64,000 nt of DNA from Acinetobacter higginsii. GTDB taxonomy: Bacteria > Pseudomonadota > Gammaproteobacteria > Pseudomonadales > Moraxellaceae. Positions 23,360 through 32,569 of this stretch are shown here, piece after piece; within the stretch, counting starts at the first letter, position 1, and the number at the start of each line of letters is the position of its first letter. Under the pieces are notes generated by a model, which was given only the letters and a program-made list of their open reading frames with translations, had not been told where the DNA came from and made no database searches. A program made the translations under genes and the position numbers. Where the stretch lies: the NCBI RefSeq assembly GCF_000369525.1, contig NZ_KB850072.1, forward strand, positions 124,001 to 188,000. Direction: 5' to 3'.

Positions 23360-23387
23360 ACCGACCTCATTAGGTCGGTTTATTTAT
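23360..23387 (+). terminator. Intrinsic terminator after antirepressor
   Basis: ACCGACCT (23360-23367), loop CATT, AGGTCGGT (23372-23379), then TTATTTAT. Confidence 0.8.
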
Positions 23388-23397
23388 AGGTGAAATT

Positions 23398-24048
23398 ATG
23401 GCAATAGGTACTTTAATAGATAGTGGCCTAGGCGCTGTCACGTCATATCAAAATTCTGAGATCCTTGGTTCTCTTTTATTGTCTGGCCGTGGTCGAACGA
23501 TCATGGGACTTTTCGCCGATGTCACAGTAGAAGAAAAGCATAAGGATGAGTTGAAAGTTACAGAGCATCCAACGGAAGTTGGTGCAGCTATTTCAGATCA
23601 TGCATTCAAAGAGCCACCAGAAGTGACGATGAAAGTCGGTTGGTCAGAGAGTGCAGGCACATTAAATGGTTTTCTTGGAGACACTGTTCTAGGTGGTAAT
23701 ACGAGTTTGACTATTGTTTATCAAACATTGCTACAGCTACAAGAACAAGCTTTACCTCTGATCATTTCAACTGGTAAGCGGCTTTATACCAATATGTTGA
23801 TTAAGTCCCTTGCATGCACCACGGATCTACAAACTGAAAACGTATTGATGATCGATATCACGTTTAAAAAAGTGATTATCGTGAGTACACAAACAACCTT
23901 TATTGCAATCGAGAATCAGGCAAGTCCAGAGGCAACGGCAGGCGTTGCAGATGGCGGCACCGTTCAAGCCAAGGAGGTGAGTGCATCAGTACTGGGTCAA
24001 GTTGTGGGTGGCGCTCAAGTTGGTGGAACATGGAAATCAATTTGGTGA
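23398..24048 (+). CDS. Dit-like phage tail/baseplate protein
   Basis: The protein is 216 residues. 'SLLLSGRGRTIMGLFADVTVEEKHKDELKVTEHPTEVGAAISDHAFKEPPEVTMKVGWSES' is the pattern of Dit-like N-terminal domains that form a ring at the base of the tail tube. It is the first baseplate gene after the accessory island. The island thus separates the tape measure from the distal tail genes, which usually follow directly. Confidence 0.8.
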   Translation: MAIGTLIDSGLGAVTSYQNSEILGSLLLSGRGRTIMGLFADVTVEEKHKDELKVTEHPTEVGAAISDHAFKEPPEVTMKVGWSESAGTLNGFLGDTVLGGNTSLTIVYQTLLQLQEQALPLIISTGKRLYTNMLIKSLACTTDLQTENVLMIDITFKKVIIVSTQTTFIAIENQASPEATAGVADGGTVQAKEVSASVLGQVVGGAQVGGTWKSIW

Positions 24049-24051
24049 TTT

Positions 24052-24345
24052 ATGAACTACGAAATCCCGCTTAATTTCGGTAATCAAAAATTTAATATCA
24101 AGCTCGGTACCACACAGTATAAGTTGCAACTTATCTATCGAGCTGAGCAGTGGTATTTAGATATTTTTGATACTGCAGAGAATCCACTGATTGCTGGCCT
24201 GCCAATGTTGGTGGGTGACAATTTACTGGCTCAGCATCAGCACATTATTAAAGGTTCACTTTATGTGCTTAATACAAGTGAAGATGAGAGCCAGGCTTTT
24301 AGTGATCTTGGAACTAACATAAAACTGTATTGGAGTGACACATGA
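24052..24345 (+). CDS. Baseplate plug protein (Pam3 gp18-like)
   Basis: The protein is 97 residues. The beta-rich sequence 'EIPLNFGNQKFNIKLGTTQYKLQLIYRAEQWYLDIFDTAENPLIAGLPMLVGDNLLAQH' is typical of the small plug domain of cyanophage Pam3-type baseplates. It overlaps the hub gene start by four bases (24342-24345). Confidence 0.75.
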   Translation: MNYEIPLNFGNQKFNIKLGTTQYKLQLIYRAEQWYLDIFDTAENPLIAGLPMLVGDNLLAQHQHIIKGSLYVLNTSEDESQAFSDLGTNIKLYWSDT

Positions 24346-25334
24346 CGATGCAATGGATGCGCAACTGCAGACTGACAATTCAGGTAGATGAGAATGCCCC
24401 AGATGCATTGGATTTTACTGATTTTAAAATGACATTTGTGGTCAGTCAGCCAACGACAGAACAACCTAAGGCTGCAGAGATCTATATCTATAATTTATCG
24501 CATGAGACCATGAATAAGCTGGCCGGTGTCGACGACGATAAAAAAAATACCCAAGTTATCCTGGCCTGCAGTTATGGCAATGATGAGCCTGAGGTTATTT
24601 TTAAGGGTCGTGTTTTTCAATACCGCCGTGGTCGATATAGTCCAGTCGATACCTATCTTTGTGTTCTAGCCATTGCCGGTGATCAGGTCCGAAATGAAGC
24701 TGTAATTAATCGATCTGTGCCTGCAGGTACGCCAATTCAAGGCCTAAGCGATCTAATTGTTGAGGAAGCCAAGAAGTATGGAATTGATGCAGGGGATCTG
24801 GTCCAGTTAAGTGATCAAAAATACCCACGTGGACGTACCTTATTCGGGAGCTTTCATGGTCTGATTGAGCGTGTCGGCCGCGAGAATAACGTCACTTATG
24901 ATTATTCGGAAGGGGTACTCAATTCAACCGAACTGGATAAATTCTCGATTCAACCAATCTTTGACCTAAGTTCTGAAACTGGCATGGTTGGAATGCCACA
25001 GCTCACCAGTGAGGGTTTGATTGTTAAATGCTTGTTAAATCCAAAGTTAAAACGGATGGACCGAATCAGGATTGATACTCGGAATATGCAATCTGAAAAC
25101 TACGATATTGCATACAGTGGCCAGCAAGTGGATCAGCCCTATAAAACCCCAAAACTGGCAACCAATGCCAAGGGTATTTTTGTGATCCAAGCGATTGAGC
25201 ACAGTGGTGATACCCGCGGGGATGAGTGGTACAGCAATATGGTATGTACGGCGCTTGGCGCTGTGGTGCCAAAAACTGGCATCTCAATTAATGCGGTCGA
25301 TGAAAGTTGGACACCACCACCGAGGGCTGAATAG
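24342..25334 (+). CDS. Baseplate hub protein (E217 gp41-like)
   Basis: The protein is 330 residues. 'FVVSQPTTEQPKAAEIYIYNLSHETMNKL', 'ILACSYGN..PEVIFKGRVFQYRRGRYSPVDTYL' and 'GSFHGLIERVGRENNVTYDYSEGVL' follow the gp27/gp41 hub pattern. It forms a trimer continuous with the tube and holds the spike. It is followed immediately by the spike gene. Confidence 0.8.
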   Translation: MTMQWMRNCRLTIQVDENAPDALDFTDFKMTFVVSQPTTEQPKAAEIYIYNLSHETMNKLAGVDDDKKNTQVILACSYGNDEPEVIFKGRVFQYRRGRYSPVDTYLCVLAIAGDQVRNEAVINRSVPAGTPIQGLSDLIVEEAKKYGIDAGDLVQLSDQKYPRGRTLFGSFHGLIERVGRENNVTYDYSEGVLNSTELDKFSIQPIFDLSSETGMVGMPQLTSEGLIVKCLLNPKLKRMDRIRIDTRNMQSENYDIAYSGQQVDQPYKTPKLATNAKGIFVIQAIEHSGDTRGDEWYSNMVCTALGAVVPKTGISINAVDESWTPPPRAE

Positions 25335-26012
25335 ATGGCACTGACAATTAATGAACGTTCACCAGATCTGCTCGGTATTATCAAAGATGCTGTTACTGCA
25401 GAGATTTTGGCTATTTGGACAAACTTACCCTGTGAAGTGGTGAGTTATGATCCTGATGCTGTCACTGTAGAAGTTAAGCCATTAATTATGGTGCCAGTCC
25501 GTACACCAGACGGCGGGATTGAGATGTTGGAAATTCCAATACTGCAGGACGTGCCGGTCATGTTTCCGTGCGCTGGTGGCTTCACCATCACACATCCAAT
25601 CAATGTGGGGGATGAGTGCCTTGTCAGCTTCTCATCGCGCAACATCGACCTGTGGTGGCAATCTGGTGGTGTTCAGAATCCCTTTGATACTCGGCATCAT
25701 GATCTATCGGATGGTTTTGCTTTTTTCCGACCGCAGTCACAACGCGAAAAGATTTCAGATATATCGACCGATAATCTCGAGATCCGCAGTGATGACAACG
25801 CCACAAAGATCCAGATTACACCAGGCGGAATCATCAATTTTATTGGCCAGAAAGCAGTTTTTCATTGTGACGTGGAAATGAAAAAAACTTTAACGGTTAC
25901 AGGGCTGATTAAGTCTTTAACTGATGTAGTGGCTAAGACTGTGAGCTTATTCAGCCACATCACAACGGGCGTTGCATCTGGATCTGGTAAATCAGGCCCA
26001 CCAGAACAATAG
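25335..26012 (+). CDS. Membrane-puncturing spike (gp138-like)
   Basis: The protein is 225 residues. It has an N-terminal OB-fold-like part ('LPCEVVSYDPDAVTVEVKPLIMVPVRTPDG', 'VPVMFPCAGGFTITHPINVGDECLVSFSSRNIDLWWQSGG'), then beta-helical repeats and a His-containing tail. This is the gp138 family, the central needle that pierces the outer membrane on sheath contraction. Confidence 0.85.
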   Translation: MALTINERSPDLLGIIKDAVTAEILAIWTNLPCEVVSYDPDAVTVEVKPLIMVPVRTPDGGIEMLEIPILQDVPVMFPCAGGFTITHPINVGDECLVSFSSRNIDLWWQSGGVQNPFDTRHHDLSDGFAFFRPQSQREKISDISTDNLEIRSDDNATKIQITPGGIINFIGQKAVFHCDVEMKKTLTVTGLIKSLTDVVAKTVSLFSHITTGVASGSGKSGPPEQ

Positions 26013-26028
26013 ATCAATCAATATGAGG

Positions 26029-26049
26029 GGCGCGAAAGCGTCTTTTTTT
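26029..26049 (+). terminator. Terminator-like hairpin before baseplate wedge gene
   Basis: GGCGC (26029-26033), GAAA loop, GCGTC (26038-26042, one G-U pair), then seven T. The likely start ATG of the next gene follows directly at 26050. Confidence 0.6.
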
Positions 26050-26409
26050 ATGCGCTATAGAAAACTTTCAAGTGATGGCGACTATGTTTTTGGATCTGGA
26101 AAGAATGACTTTCTTGTGAACTCACCAGAGACAGTGGCGCAGGCGATTTTATCCAGGCTTAAGCTTTGGCTTGGGGAATGGTTTGCCGATACATCAGACG
26201 GTACAGGATGGAGTCAGTCGATTGTTGGTAAGCACTCCAAGAACCTTTATGAGCTCACACTTAGGCAACGGGTTTTAGAAACACCGGGTGTAAATAACAT
26301 TGTCGATTTTCAAAGCTCTTTAGATACAAAAACACGCCGTTTAACTGTATCGATGACGGTAAACACCATTTACGGCGAAGCATTCATTAATAGGGACTTA
26401 ACAACATGA
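26050..26409 (+). CDS. Baseplate wedge protein (gp25/W-like)
   Basis: The protein is 119 residues from ATG 26050; an in-frame ATG 26023 is possible but lies before the hairpin. 'RYRKLSSDGDYVFGSGKNDFLVNSPETVAQAILSRLKLWLGEWFADTSDGTGW' is typical of the baseplate wedge component located just upstream of the J gene. The stop overlaps the J start (26406-26409). Confidence 0.78.
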   Translation: MRYRKLSSDGDYVFGSGKNDFLVNSPETVAQAILSRLKLWLGEWFADTSDGTGWSQSIVGKHSKNLYELTLRQRVLETPGVNNIVDFQSSLDTKTRRLTVSMTVNTIYGEAFINRDLTT

Positions 26410-27590
26410 CTTTAACAACTGTTGCACCGGTCATTACAGACAGTGGTCCCGTTGCACCAACCTATTACGAGATAGTTGATTATCTCAAGACACAATACAA
26501 AAGCATCTATGGTGAAGATGCCTATCTTGAAAATGATAGTCAGGATGGGCAGTGGATTGGTGTATTTTCCCGCGCGATCGCTGATGTAAATGCGGTCATT
26601 GTGGATGCTTACTCGACCTTTTCACCAAAGACAGCAAAGAAAGATGCTCTGTCTCGCAATGTGGCCATAAATGGAATTGCTCGGCAGGTACCAACATTCT
26701 CGACTGTAGATCTAGAAATTACGGGTGTGGCCACCACTGAAATCACAAAGGGCTACGCACTGGATGACAACGGTAATCAATGGATCTTTCCAGATTTGGT
26801 GACAATTCCCAACTCGGGTCAAATTGTTATTACAGCCACGGCCAAAAAGCCTGGTGCAATTCTGGCCATGAGCAACACCATCAAAACGATTGGTAAGCCG
26901 ACACGTGGATGGAAAGGGGTAAATAATCCCGTGACATCAACCCTTGGTATGCCAGTTGAGTCAGATGCAAAGCTAAGACAACGTCAGGCACTTTCTGTGG
27001 CCATTCCTTCGCAATCCAAAACGGACAGCATAAAAGGGGCGATCTTTAGCTTACCTGGCATTTCTCGCTGTAAGACTTATGAGAATGACACCGACTCTAC
27101 AAACAGTCTCGGTATTCCTTCTCATAGTTTATGTGTTGTTGTTGCGGGCGGTGATGCTGCGGCAATCGCGGGCATTATGCGTGCCAAGAAAAGCTTGGGC
27201 TGTGGTTGGTTTGGTAACGTCAACGTTACCGTGATCAATTCATTTGGTGATGAGGAAACAGTCTCATTGTATCGACCTAATATCATCAATATCGGCTTTA
27301 AATTAAACCTTGTTGGATCTTCGGAATACACCAAAGAGATTGAAAGCAATATCAAGCAGAACTTGGCCGACTATGTGAATCAGCTCGATATTGGTGATCG
27401 AATCATGATGAACAAGCTTTATATCCCTGCAGGTTTGTTTGGCAATCTGGACTCTGAAACTTATCAAATTGATTCAATTGAGATCATCGCAAATAGTGTA
27501 CCCATTGTGGGTGACTACAATTTGGAATTTAACGCCGTGGCCTATTGCGATACCGATAACATTGAGATCAATACCTCAGGAGGTTTCTAG
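26406..27590 (+). CDS. Baseplate assembly protein J-like
   Basis: The protein is 394 residues. 'PTYYEIVDYLKTQYKSIYGEDAYLENDSQDGQWIGVFSRAIADVNAVI' and the later 'GVTTEITKGYALDDNGNQW'-type domain, 'GWKGVNNPVTSTLGMPVESDAKLRQRQ', are characteristic of baseplate J (gp6-like) proteins. It forms the wedge ring of the baseplate. Its stop TAG shares a base with the next GTG start. Confidence 0.9.
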   Translation: MTLTTVAPVITDSGPVAPTYYEIVDYLKTQYKSIYGEDAYLENDSQDGQWIGVFSRAIADVNAVIVDAYSTFSPKTAKKDALSRNVAINGIARQVPTFSTVDLEITGVATTEITKGYALDDNGNQWIFPDLVTIPNSGQIVITATAKKPGAILAMSNTIKTIGKPTRGWKGVNNPVTSTLGMPVESDAKLRQRQALSVAIPSQSKTDSIKGAIFSLPGISRCKTYENDTDSTNSLGIPSHSLCVVVAGGDAAAIAGIMRAKKSLGCGWFGNVNVTVINSFGDEETVSLYRPNIINIGFKLNLVGSSEYTKEIESNIKQNLADYVNQLDIGDRIMMNKLYIPAGLFGNLDSETYQIDSIEIIANSVPIVGDYNLEFNAVAYCDTDNIEINTSGGF

Positions 27591-28183
27591 TGGATGCAAG
27601 TAAATATATCGCATTGCTAACGAGCCAGCATCGAGACAAGCCTAAATTTAGGCAGACGGTCGAGACCTCAATTAATCCACTGATTGACTGTCTTGATTGT
27701 CTCAGTAGCTTGGGCAACAAGTTTGATCTTGATACGGCCAAGGGTGATCAGCTGCAGATTATTGCAGACTGGCTCGGTGCACCGAACTCGATACCCAACT
27801 CAGTGCCGGTTCCTTATTTTGGCTTTCAAGGACAGCCTGCCTCATTGCCCTGGCGTGAGACAGATGATCCGAGTTTTAAGTCTGGTTATTGGCGTGAGTC
27901 GGGCATGAGCGGCTACACGGCGTTAAAGATGACTCCGCAGCTTTTTAAACGAGTGATTAAAGCAAAAATCTTGCTGAATAAAAGCGACTGTACAGAGCTA
28001 TCAGCGAAAGAAATTATTTCTCTCGTAATCGATAAACCGTTCAAGTTTAGAGACAACAAAGACATGACAATCACCTTTTCATTTTTAGCTGGTTATGAAG
28101 TCTTTGAGCGAGAGCTAGTTAAATTAATGTTCCCTTTACCCTCAGGGGTAAGGTTGATTTTTGAGGGCGAAGATGAGTATTGA
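27590..28183 (+). CDS. Baseplate protein (DUF2612)
   Basis: The protein is 197 residues with GTG start at 27590, after AGGAGG. 'LDCLSSLGNKFDLDTAKGDQLQIIADWLGAPNSIP' and 'KSGYWRESGMSGYTALKMTPQLFKRVIKAKILLNKSDCT' match DUF2612, the distal tail protein following J in this type of baseplate cluster (tail protein I counterpart). Confidence 0.82.
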   Translation: MDASKYIALLTSQHRDKPKFRQTVETSINPLIDCLDCLSSLGNKFDLDTAKGDQLQIIADWLGAPNSIPNSVPVPYFGFQGQPASLPWRETDDPSFKSGYWRESGMSGYTALKMTPQLFKRVIKAKILLNKSDCTELSAKEIISLVIDKPFKFRDNKDMTITFSFLAGYEVFERELVKLMFPLPSGVRLIFEGEDEY

Positions 28184-29000
28184 GAAATTAACAGAGTTTG
28201 CCAAAAATGTTGACTCTACTGGAAGCAATACAGAAGGGTTGGAGCTAGAAAAAGGGTTTCCATCAAAATTGCAGCCAGCACGCCAGTGGTTCAACTGGTT
28301 GTTTAATAAAGTGACCAAAAAAGTAAATGAATTAATTGATGCCCATGAGTTGAGTGTGACCAATCTGACCAACTCAATTAACCAAATTGCCCAGGCGCAT
28401 GCTTTAGATGTCAACACAATCAATCAGAGAATTAATCAGTTAATTCTAGATCACAATCTTGATGTTTCATCTTTAACAAACCGCATTAATAGCTTGTTTG
28501 GTATCAATGATGATGCGATAGGCTTAATTAGTATTTGCCCATTTGAAGCGGTGCCAGTGAATTATTTGGAGTGCAATGGCCAGACATACAACAAAGCAGA
28601 CTACCCCAAACTGGCAGCTAAATTAGGCAACAAATATGGAGGTGACGCAAATACGTTTGTTGTTCCGGATTATCGCAGTGAATTTGTGCGAGGTTGGGAC
28701 CATGGTAGAGGTGTTGATGTTGATCGCTCTCTTGGTTCTCATCAGGATGATGCGATGCAAAATATTACTGGTAGCTTAAAAGCAGGTCCAATTAGTTCTG
28801 GTAATAATCAGTTTGTAGATGAATTACAAGCTGACGGTGCTTTTGAAGTTATACCAGGGCAAAAATCCTATACGGGCGATGCTGGAACTGGAAGCACTCA
28901 ACCTTGGGGCGTAAAATTCGATGCCTCAAAAGTAGTTCGTACAGCACTGGAAAATCGACCACGAAATATAACTGCTATGTATGTAATCAAAGCGAAATAA
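28173..29000 (+). CDS. Tail fibre protein with collar domain
   Basis: The protein is 275 residues from ATG 28173, overlapping the previous gene by 11 bases. The first 110 residues are a helical heptad region (repeated 'VTNLTNSINQIAQAHAL..NTINQRINQLILDHNL..SSLTNRINSLF'). Residues about 115-275 contain a phage tail collar domain ('GLISICPFEAVPVNYLECNGQTYNKADYPKLAAKLGNKYGG'). It would link the baseplate to the receptor-binding spike or act as a short fibre. It is followed by a terminator. Confidence 0.85.
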   Translation: MSIEKLTEFAKNVDSTGSNTEGLELEKGFPSKLQPARQWFNWLFNKVTKKVNELIDAHELSVTNLTNSINQIAQAHALDVNTINQRINQLILDHNLDVSSLTNRINSLFGINDDAIGLISICPFEAVPVNYLECNGQTYNKADYPKLAAKLGNKYGGDANTFVVPDYRSEFVRGWDHGRGVDVDRSLGSHQDDAMQNITGSLKAGPISSGNNQFVDELQADGAFEVIPGQKSYTGDAGTGSTQPWGVKFDASKVVRTALENRPRNITAMYVIKAK

Positions 29001-29017
29001 TCAAAATTGAAATGAAG

Positions 29018-29037
29018 CCCGCGAAAGCGGGTTTTTT
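29018..29037 (+). terminator. Intrinsic terminator after fibre gene
   Basis: CCCGC (29018-29022), GAAA tetraloop, GCGGG (29027-29031), then six T. Confidence 0.85.
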
Positions 29038-29054
29038 ATTGCCTGGAGAAAAGC

Positions 29055-31796
29055 ATGGCAACGAATTGGAATGCGGTTTTAAGCAACGCAAATAGCCTTG
29101 TCGATATCTTAGTGATTTTGCGTAAAGTCTTAGCTGCGCTGGATGTCAAAGCTGATTTAACGACAATTGATGAGGCAATTAACGAAATTCAAGGTTTTAA
29201 AGATGATGTTGATGCGCAGATCAGAATCTTTAGTGAAGTAATTGACAGGATTAATGATGAGTTTGATGGTGCTGTAGCATCGTTAAAAGATGCAATCGAA
29301 ATTGCTGCAGCTGGCGGTGCAGGTGAGAACGGATGGACAGATTTACTTGTAGCAGCTACTTCTGGACGAACACAGCGTGATAAAAATTTCGAGTTTGCAA
29401 CGATTAAAGATTTTGAAGGTGTTGATAATGCGGAAAAACTATTTAATGCATTAGCTACAAATCGCTTAATTGAAATTCGTGAACCTTTGAACGTTATATT
29501 TAGTGATCCTAATAAAGCAAAATCAGTTTTGAGTAAATTGGAGAATTTAAGTGTTCAATCACCAACTACAATCCAATTGCCAGCCGCTATTTTAAATTTT
29601 GATTCGGAATATATTTTTAAATATACAAAGAATCATTCCCTTTTGAATATCATTGGTGCTGACTCAGTAGGAATATCAATTGATTCTGTTGTTAGTTCAA
29701 ATGGTGCCGACGGATCTTGGGATGTCACTTATGCCTTAGCAGATGCATCACAAGTCAATGTAGGTGATTTTCTTAAAATTGACAAAGTTGTTTGTGGTGC
29801 AACTTGGTTTGAAGCATTACCAGTACGCAAAGCCAATCCTGGGGAATTGGTGGTTGGTTTTAATAAAATGGGCAATGCCTCCGTTTCAGGCTCTACAGTT
29901 ACATTGAGTGGAACTAGCCTTAATGCTCGTCCAAGTAATTGGTTAGATCCTGGTGATCTTTTTCACTATAAAGGGCAATCAAGAGCCGTTGTTTCTGTCG
30001 ATGACACTGCAAGAACAATCACGATTGCTTCTGCATTTGAATCAGGATCAGGAGGTGATGATTTTGATGCAGATGCAAATAGGTTCCAATGGTGGTATTA
30101 CACAAAGCCAAGTGTAGGGACAATCAGTATTTCGGGTGCAAATGTGAGTGGTGTAGGTACAACATTTCTGAATGATGTAAATGTTGGTGACATTTTACTT
30201 TTCAACGGATGTATGGCCCAAGTAACCGCAGTAAATAGTGATACATCATTGGTTATAGATGTTTCAATTCACAATATCTCAAATATTCGATTTACCGCTT
30301 TAAAAGTTTCAATGATTCAACACGAAGGAACTTGGAAAGTAACTCAAAAAGATGGGAATAAAGTCACTGTTCAAATCAAAAATTGGAACATGTACCAGAC
30401 TGAACTTCGTGATAACGCTGGAAATGTGACAAGTCCTTATTTCAAAGGTTTCGCACCGCCTGTTAAAGGTTGGGTAGGTGCTACAGCAAAAGTCTTAAAA
30501 ACCGTACTCAAACAAGCAAATAATGCTGGAAGCGGATTTGTTGGCGAGCAAAGTGGAGCTATTAAATTTATTGATAATTTGATAGTTGAAGGTGGAGCTG
30601 GCGGGACAGGGCTTTTGCTCAAAGGACAAAATGCATCTTATGAGGCAATCCAATCAAATATTGTGTGTGGACAGAACTTTGCTGTTTCTGGCTTTAATCG
30701 ATGTGTTTGGGGCTTTGGTGGTTCAAGATTGCAGGCACCCTACGCCCATTTTATTGGTTCGACTTCAAATGCTATTGATTTGGGTGATGGCGGTGCTGCT
30801 TACCTTCGCGGTGCTGTAGTTGCTGGAAGCGGGGGGATTGGCTTGTTGATTAGCGGCAACTTTTGTCGATTATCAGAAGTAAGATTAATTGGAAACAAGC
30901 TTCAAGGTATGCGCACTGATGCGGGTGGAAACTTTTATGGTGATTCAGGTTTTGTTTATGGTAATGCAAGTCATGGCTTGATGATTGTAAATGTATCAGG
31001 CGGTCAGTTCGCAGACGGTTTCACATTGTCGAACGGTGGCAATGGTATCAATGTACAAAACGGTGGTGGAGGACGTTACTCGCGGAATCTTGCAGCATGC
31101 AATAAGCATCATCAAATGTCTTTCACTGGTTCGATGGTTGAGGCTGGACAAGCTTGGGCTACAGGCGCAAAAGCTGGTCGCTCAGGAATTGTTGTGAGTG
31201 CAAGTCAAGCTTATCTGTTTGCAGCTGCAGCTACAGGCAATTCAGTTGTTGGTTTATACACATTAGATTCGGCAAATGTATCGGCGCGTAATAATTACCT
31301 GTCTAAAAATGGAGTCAATGGGGCAAACATTCAAAATCTTTCAAGTGTTGTTGCGAATGGTTCATATGTAGAAGGTAACTATGGTCCAAACAATGTGGTT
31401 ATTGCTACCGGAAGTAGTGCGAATGGATTTAGTACAGGACAGTCAGCGCAAGTCACAGGAGCAATTGCAACTACCTATACAACATTGACGAACGGAGGTG
31501 TCATTACATATCAAAAGAATGCAGCATACGGATATGTTTTTGGTGAAATAGAGGTTTTTGGATCATCCATGACTGCTGTTTCAGGTAAGGCATATTTTAG
31601 GGCTGGGAGCAGTCCGCAAACCTCCAAGATTAGTGGACATGCTAACTTTTCTGTCGCAACAGGTGTATTGGATGGATCAAATGGAACACCAGGTAATTTG
31701 ATTGTCTCAACTCACACAGATGGCAATATTTATATTGCGAATCAGACAGGGGGAGCTATCACAATATCGACTCTACTTAAGGGTAATATTCTATGA
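29055..31796 (+). CDS. Tailspike / receptor-binding protein, beta-helix type
   Basis: The protein is 913 residues. The N-terminal ~90 residues are helical (attachment or trimerisation). The centre has beta-rich repeats including 'SGSTVTLSGTSLNARPSNWLDPGDLFHYKGQSRAVVSVDDTARTITI'-like strands. Residues about 500-810 show the Asn/Gly-rich spacing of a right-handed parallel beta-helix ('LRGAVVAGSGGIGLLISGNF', 'NGGNGINVQNGGGGRY'). Such spikes bind and often cut capsule; an enzymatic role is possible but no catalytic pair is identified. The gene overlaps a small ORF by ATGA at its end. Confidence 0.82.
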   Translation: MATNWNAVLSNANSLVDILVILRKVLAALDVKADLTTIDEAINEIQGFKDDVDAQIRIFSEVIDRINDEFDGAVASLKDAIEIAAAGGAGENGWTDLLVAATSGRTQRDKNFEFATIKDFEGVDNAEKLFNALATNRLIEIREPLNVIFSDPNKAKSVLSKLENLSVQSPTTIQLPAAILNFDSEYIFKYTKNHSLLNIIGADSVGISIDSVVSSNGADGSWDVTYALADASQVNVGDFLKIDKVVCGATWFEALPVRKANPGELVVGFNKMGNASVSGSTVTLSGTSLNARPSNWLDPGDLFHYKGQSRAVVSVDDTARTITIASAFESGSGGDDFDADANRFQWWYYTKPSVGTISISGANVSGVGTTFLNDVNVGDILLFNGCMAQVTAVNSDTSLVIDVSIHNISNIRFTALKVSMIQHEGTWKVTQKDGNKVTVQIKNWNMYQTELRDNAGNVTSPYFKGFAPPVKGWVGATAKVLKTVLKQANNAGSGFVGEQSGAIKFIDNLIVEGGAGGTGLLLKGQNASYEAIQSNIVCGQNFAVSGFNRCVWGFGGSRLQAPYAHFIGSTSNAIDLGDGGAAYLRGAVVAGSGGIGLLISGNFCRLSEVRLIGNKLQGMRTDAGGNFYGDSGFVYGNASHGLMIVNVSGGQFADGFTLSNGGNGINVQNGGGGRYSRNLAACNKHHQMSFTGSMVEAGQAWATGAKAGRSGIVVSASQAYLFAAAATGNSVVGLYTLDSANVSARNNYLSKNGVNGANIQNLSSVVANGSYVEGNYGPNNVVIATGSSANGFSTGQSAQVTGAIATTYTTLTNGGVITYQKNAAYGYVFGEIEVFGSSMTAVSGKAYFRAGSSPQTSKISGHANFSVATGVLDGSNGTPGNLIVSTHTDGNIYIANQTGGAITISTLLKGNIL

Positions 31797-31966
31797 CTGA
31801 AGAACTTAAGAAATACGAAGATTTTACAATTCTATCTGAGTACGTACAGGATTTAGGAACTAGAAAACAAAAGATATGTTGGATTACAGACGGCTTAGCT
31901 GAATATCAAGTGATATGTGGATTAGAAGAAGATCCTATTTTGATTTGGTTAGAAGCTAACCAATAA
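31793..31966 (+). CDS. Small phage protein after tailspike, 57 aa
   Basis: It starts in ATGA with the tailspike gene and ends 16 bases before a terminator. The product 'MTEELKKYEDFTILSEYVQD' and on is acidic and compact. Small genes in this position can be spike or fibre chaperones; this is only a positional guess. Confidence 0.6.
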   Translation: MTEELKKYEDFTILSEYVQDLGTRKQKICWITDGLAEYQVICGLEEDPILIWLEANQ

Positions 31967-31982
31967 ATTTTATAACAACTAT

Positions 31983-32005
31983 GCCGCCATTTATGGCGGC
32001 TTTTT
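31983..32005 (+). terminator. Intrinsic terminator before lysis genes
   Basis: GCCGCCA (31983-31989), loop TTTA, TGGCGGC (31994-32000), then TTTTT. Confidence 0.88.
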
Positions 32006-32023
32006 ATTATCTGGAGAAAGGTA

Positions 32024-32305
32024 ATGCAGGAACAAGCAGCAAGCGCGGTTGAAGCTGCTACAAACACAATCGCAGCAGCGGCACCAAAAGTATCTTATGC
32101 ATCAGGGGTGGCATCAGTGGCAGCGTATGCAGCAAATATTGATTGGGCAGTATGGTTTTCTGTCTTTATCGGTGTAATCACTTTTTTCATGACGTTGTAT
32201 TTTAAACGGCGTGATGACAAGCGAGCTGAAGAGATTCATGAATTGCGAAAGAAACAATACGAGCAAACTAAAGAACGGTTAAAAGGTGATTTAGATGACA
32301 AGTGA
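32024..32305 (+). CDS. Holin
   Basis: The protein is 93 residues. 'NIDWAVWFSVFIGVITFFMTLYFKRRDDKRAEEIHELRK' combines one clear transmembrane segment with a charged tail, as in the HP1-type holin family (Phage_holin_2_3). The Ala-rich N-terminus may form a second, weaker segment. It overlaps the next membrane protein gene (32295) and is followed by an endolysin gene, which supports a holin role. Confidence 0.8.
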   Translation: MQEQAASAVEAATNTIAAAAPKVSYASGVASVAAYAANIDWAVWFSVFIGVITFFMTLYFKRRDDKRAEEIHELRKKQYEQTKERLKGDLDDK

Positions 32306-32507
32306 ACAAACTCGGGCTTATCTAGCCTTCGCCTTGGTTGCTTTAATGTTTGTCCTGGTAATCGCATTATTCTTTGTCGATATGCCACGGGAAAACAGCA
32401 ACTTAATAAACACGGCCTTGGGTTTTATTGCAGGGGCAATGACAACTGCTTGTGGTTTCTACTTCGGTAGCTCAGAGCAGGAAAAGAAAAAAGATAAAGA
32501 CAGTTAA
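32295..32507 (+). CDS. Second small lysis-region membrane protein, 70 aa
   Basis: There are two hydrophobic segments, about residues 8-29 ('YLAFALVALMFVLVIALFFV') and 38-58 ('NTALGFIAGAMTTACGFYFG'), and a lysine-rich C-terminus. It sits between holin and endolysin genes and may be an antiholin or co-holin. It overlaps the holin by 11 bases. Confidence 0.7.
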   Translation: MTSEQTRAYLAFALVALMFVLVIALFFVDMPRENSNLINTALGFIAGAMTTACGFYFGSSEQEKKKDKDS

Positions 32508-32526
32508 AAACTCAATCACTAAACAG

Positions 32527-32558
32527 CCGCCTAAATAGGCGGTTTTCTGATTTTTAGA
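32527..32558 (+). terminator. Terminator-like hairpin between holin and endolysin
   Basis: CCGCCT (32527-32532), loop AAAT, AGGCGG (32537-32542), then TTTTCTGATTTTT. Confidence 0.65.
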
Positions 32559-32569
32559 GGACAGTAAAA

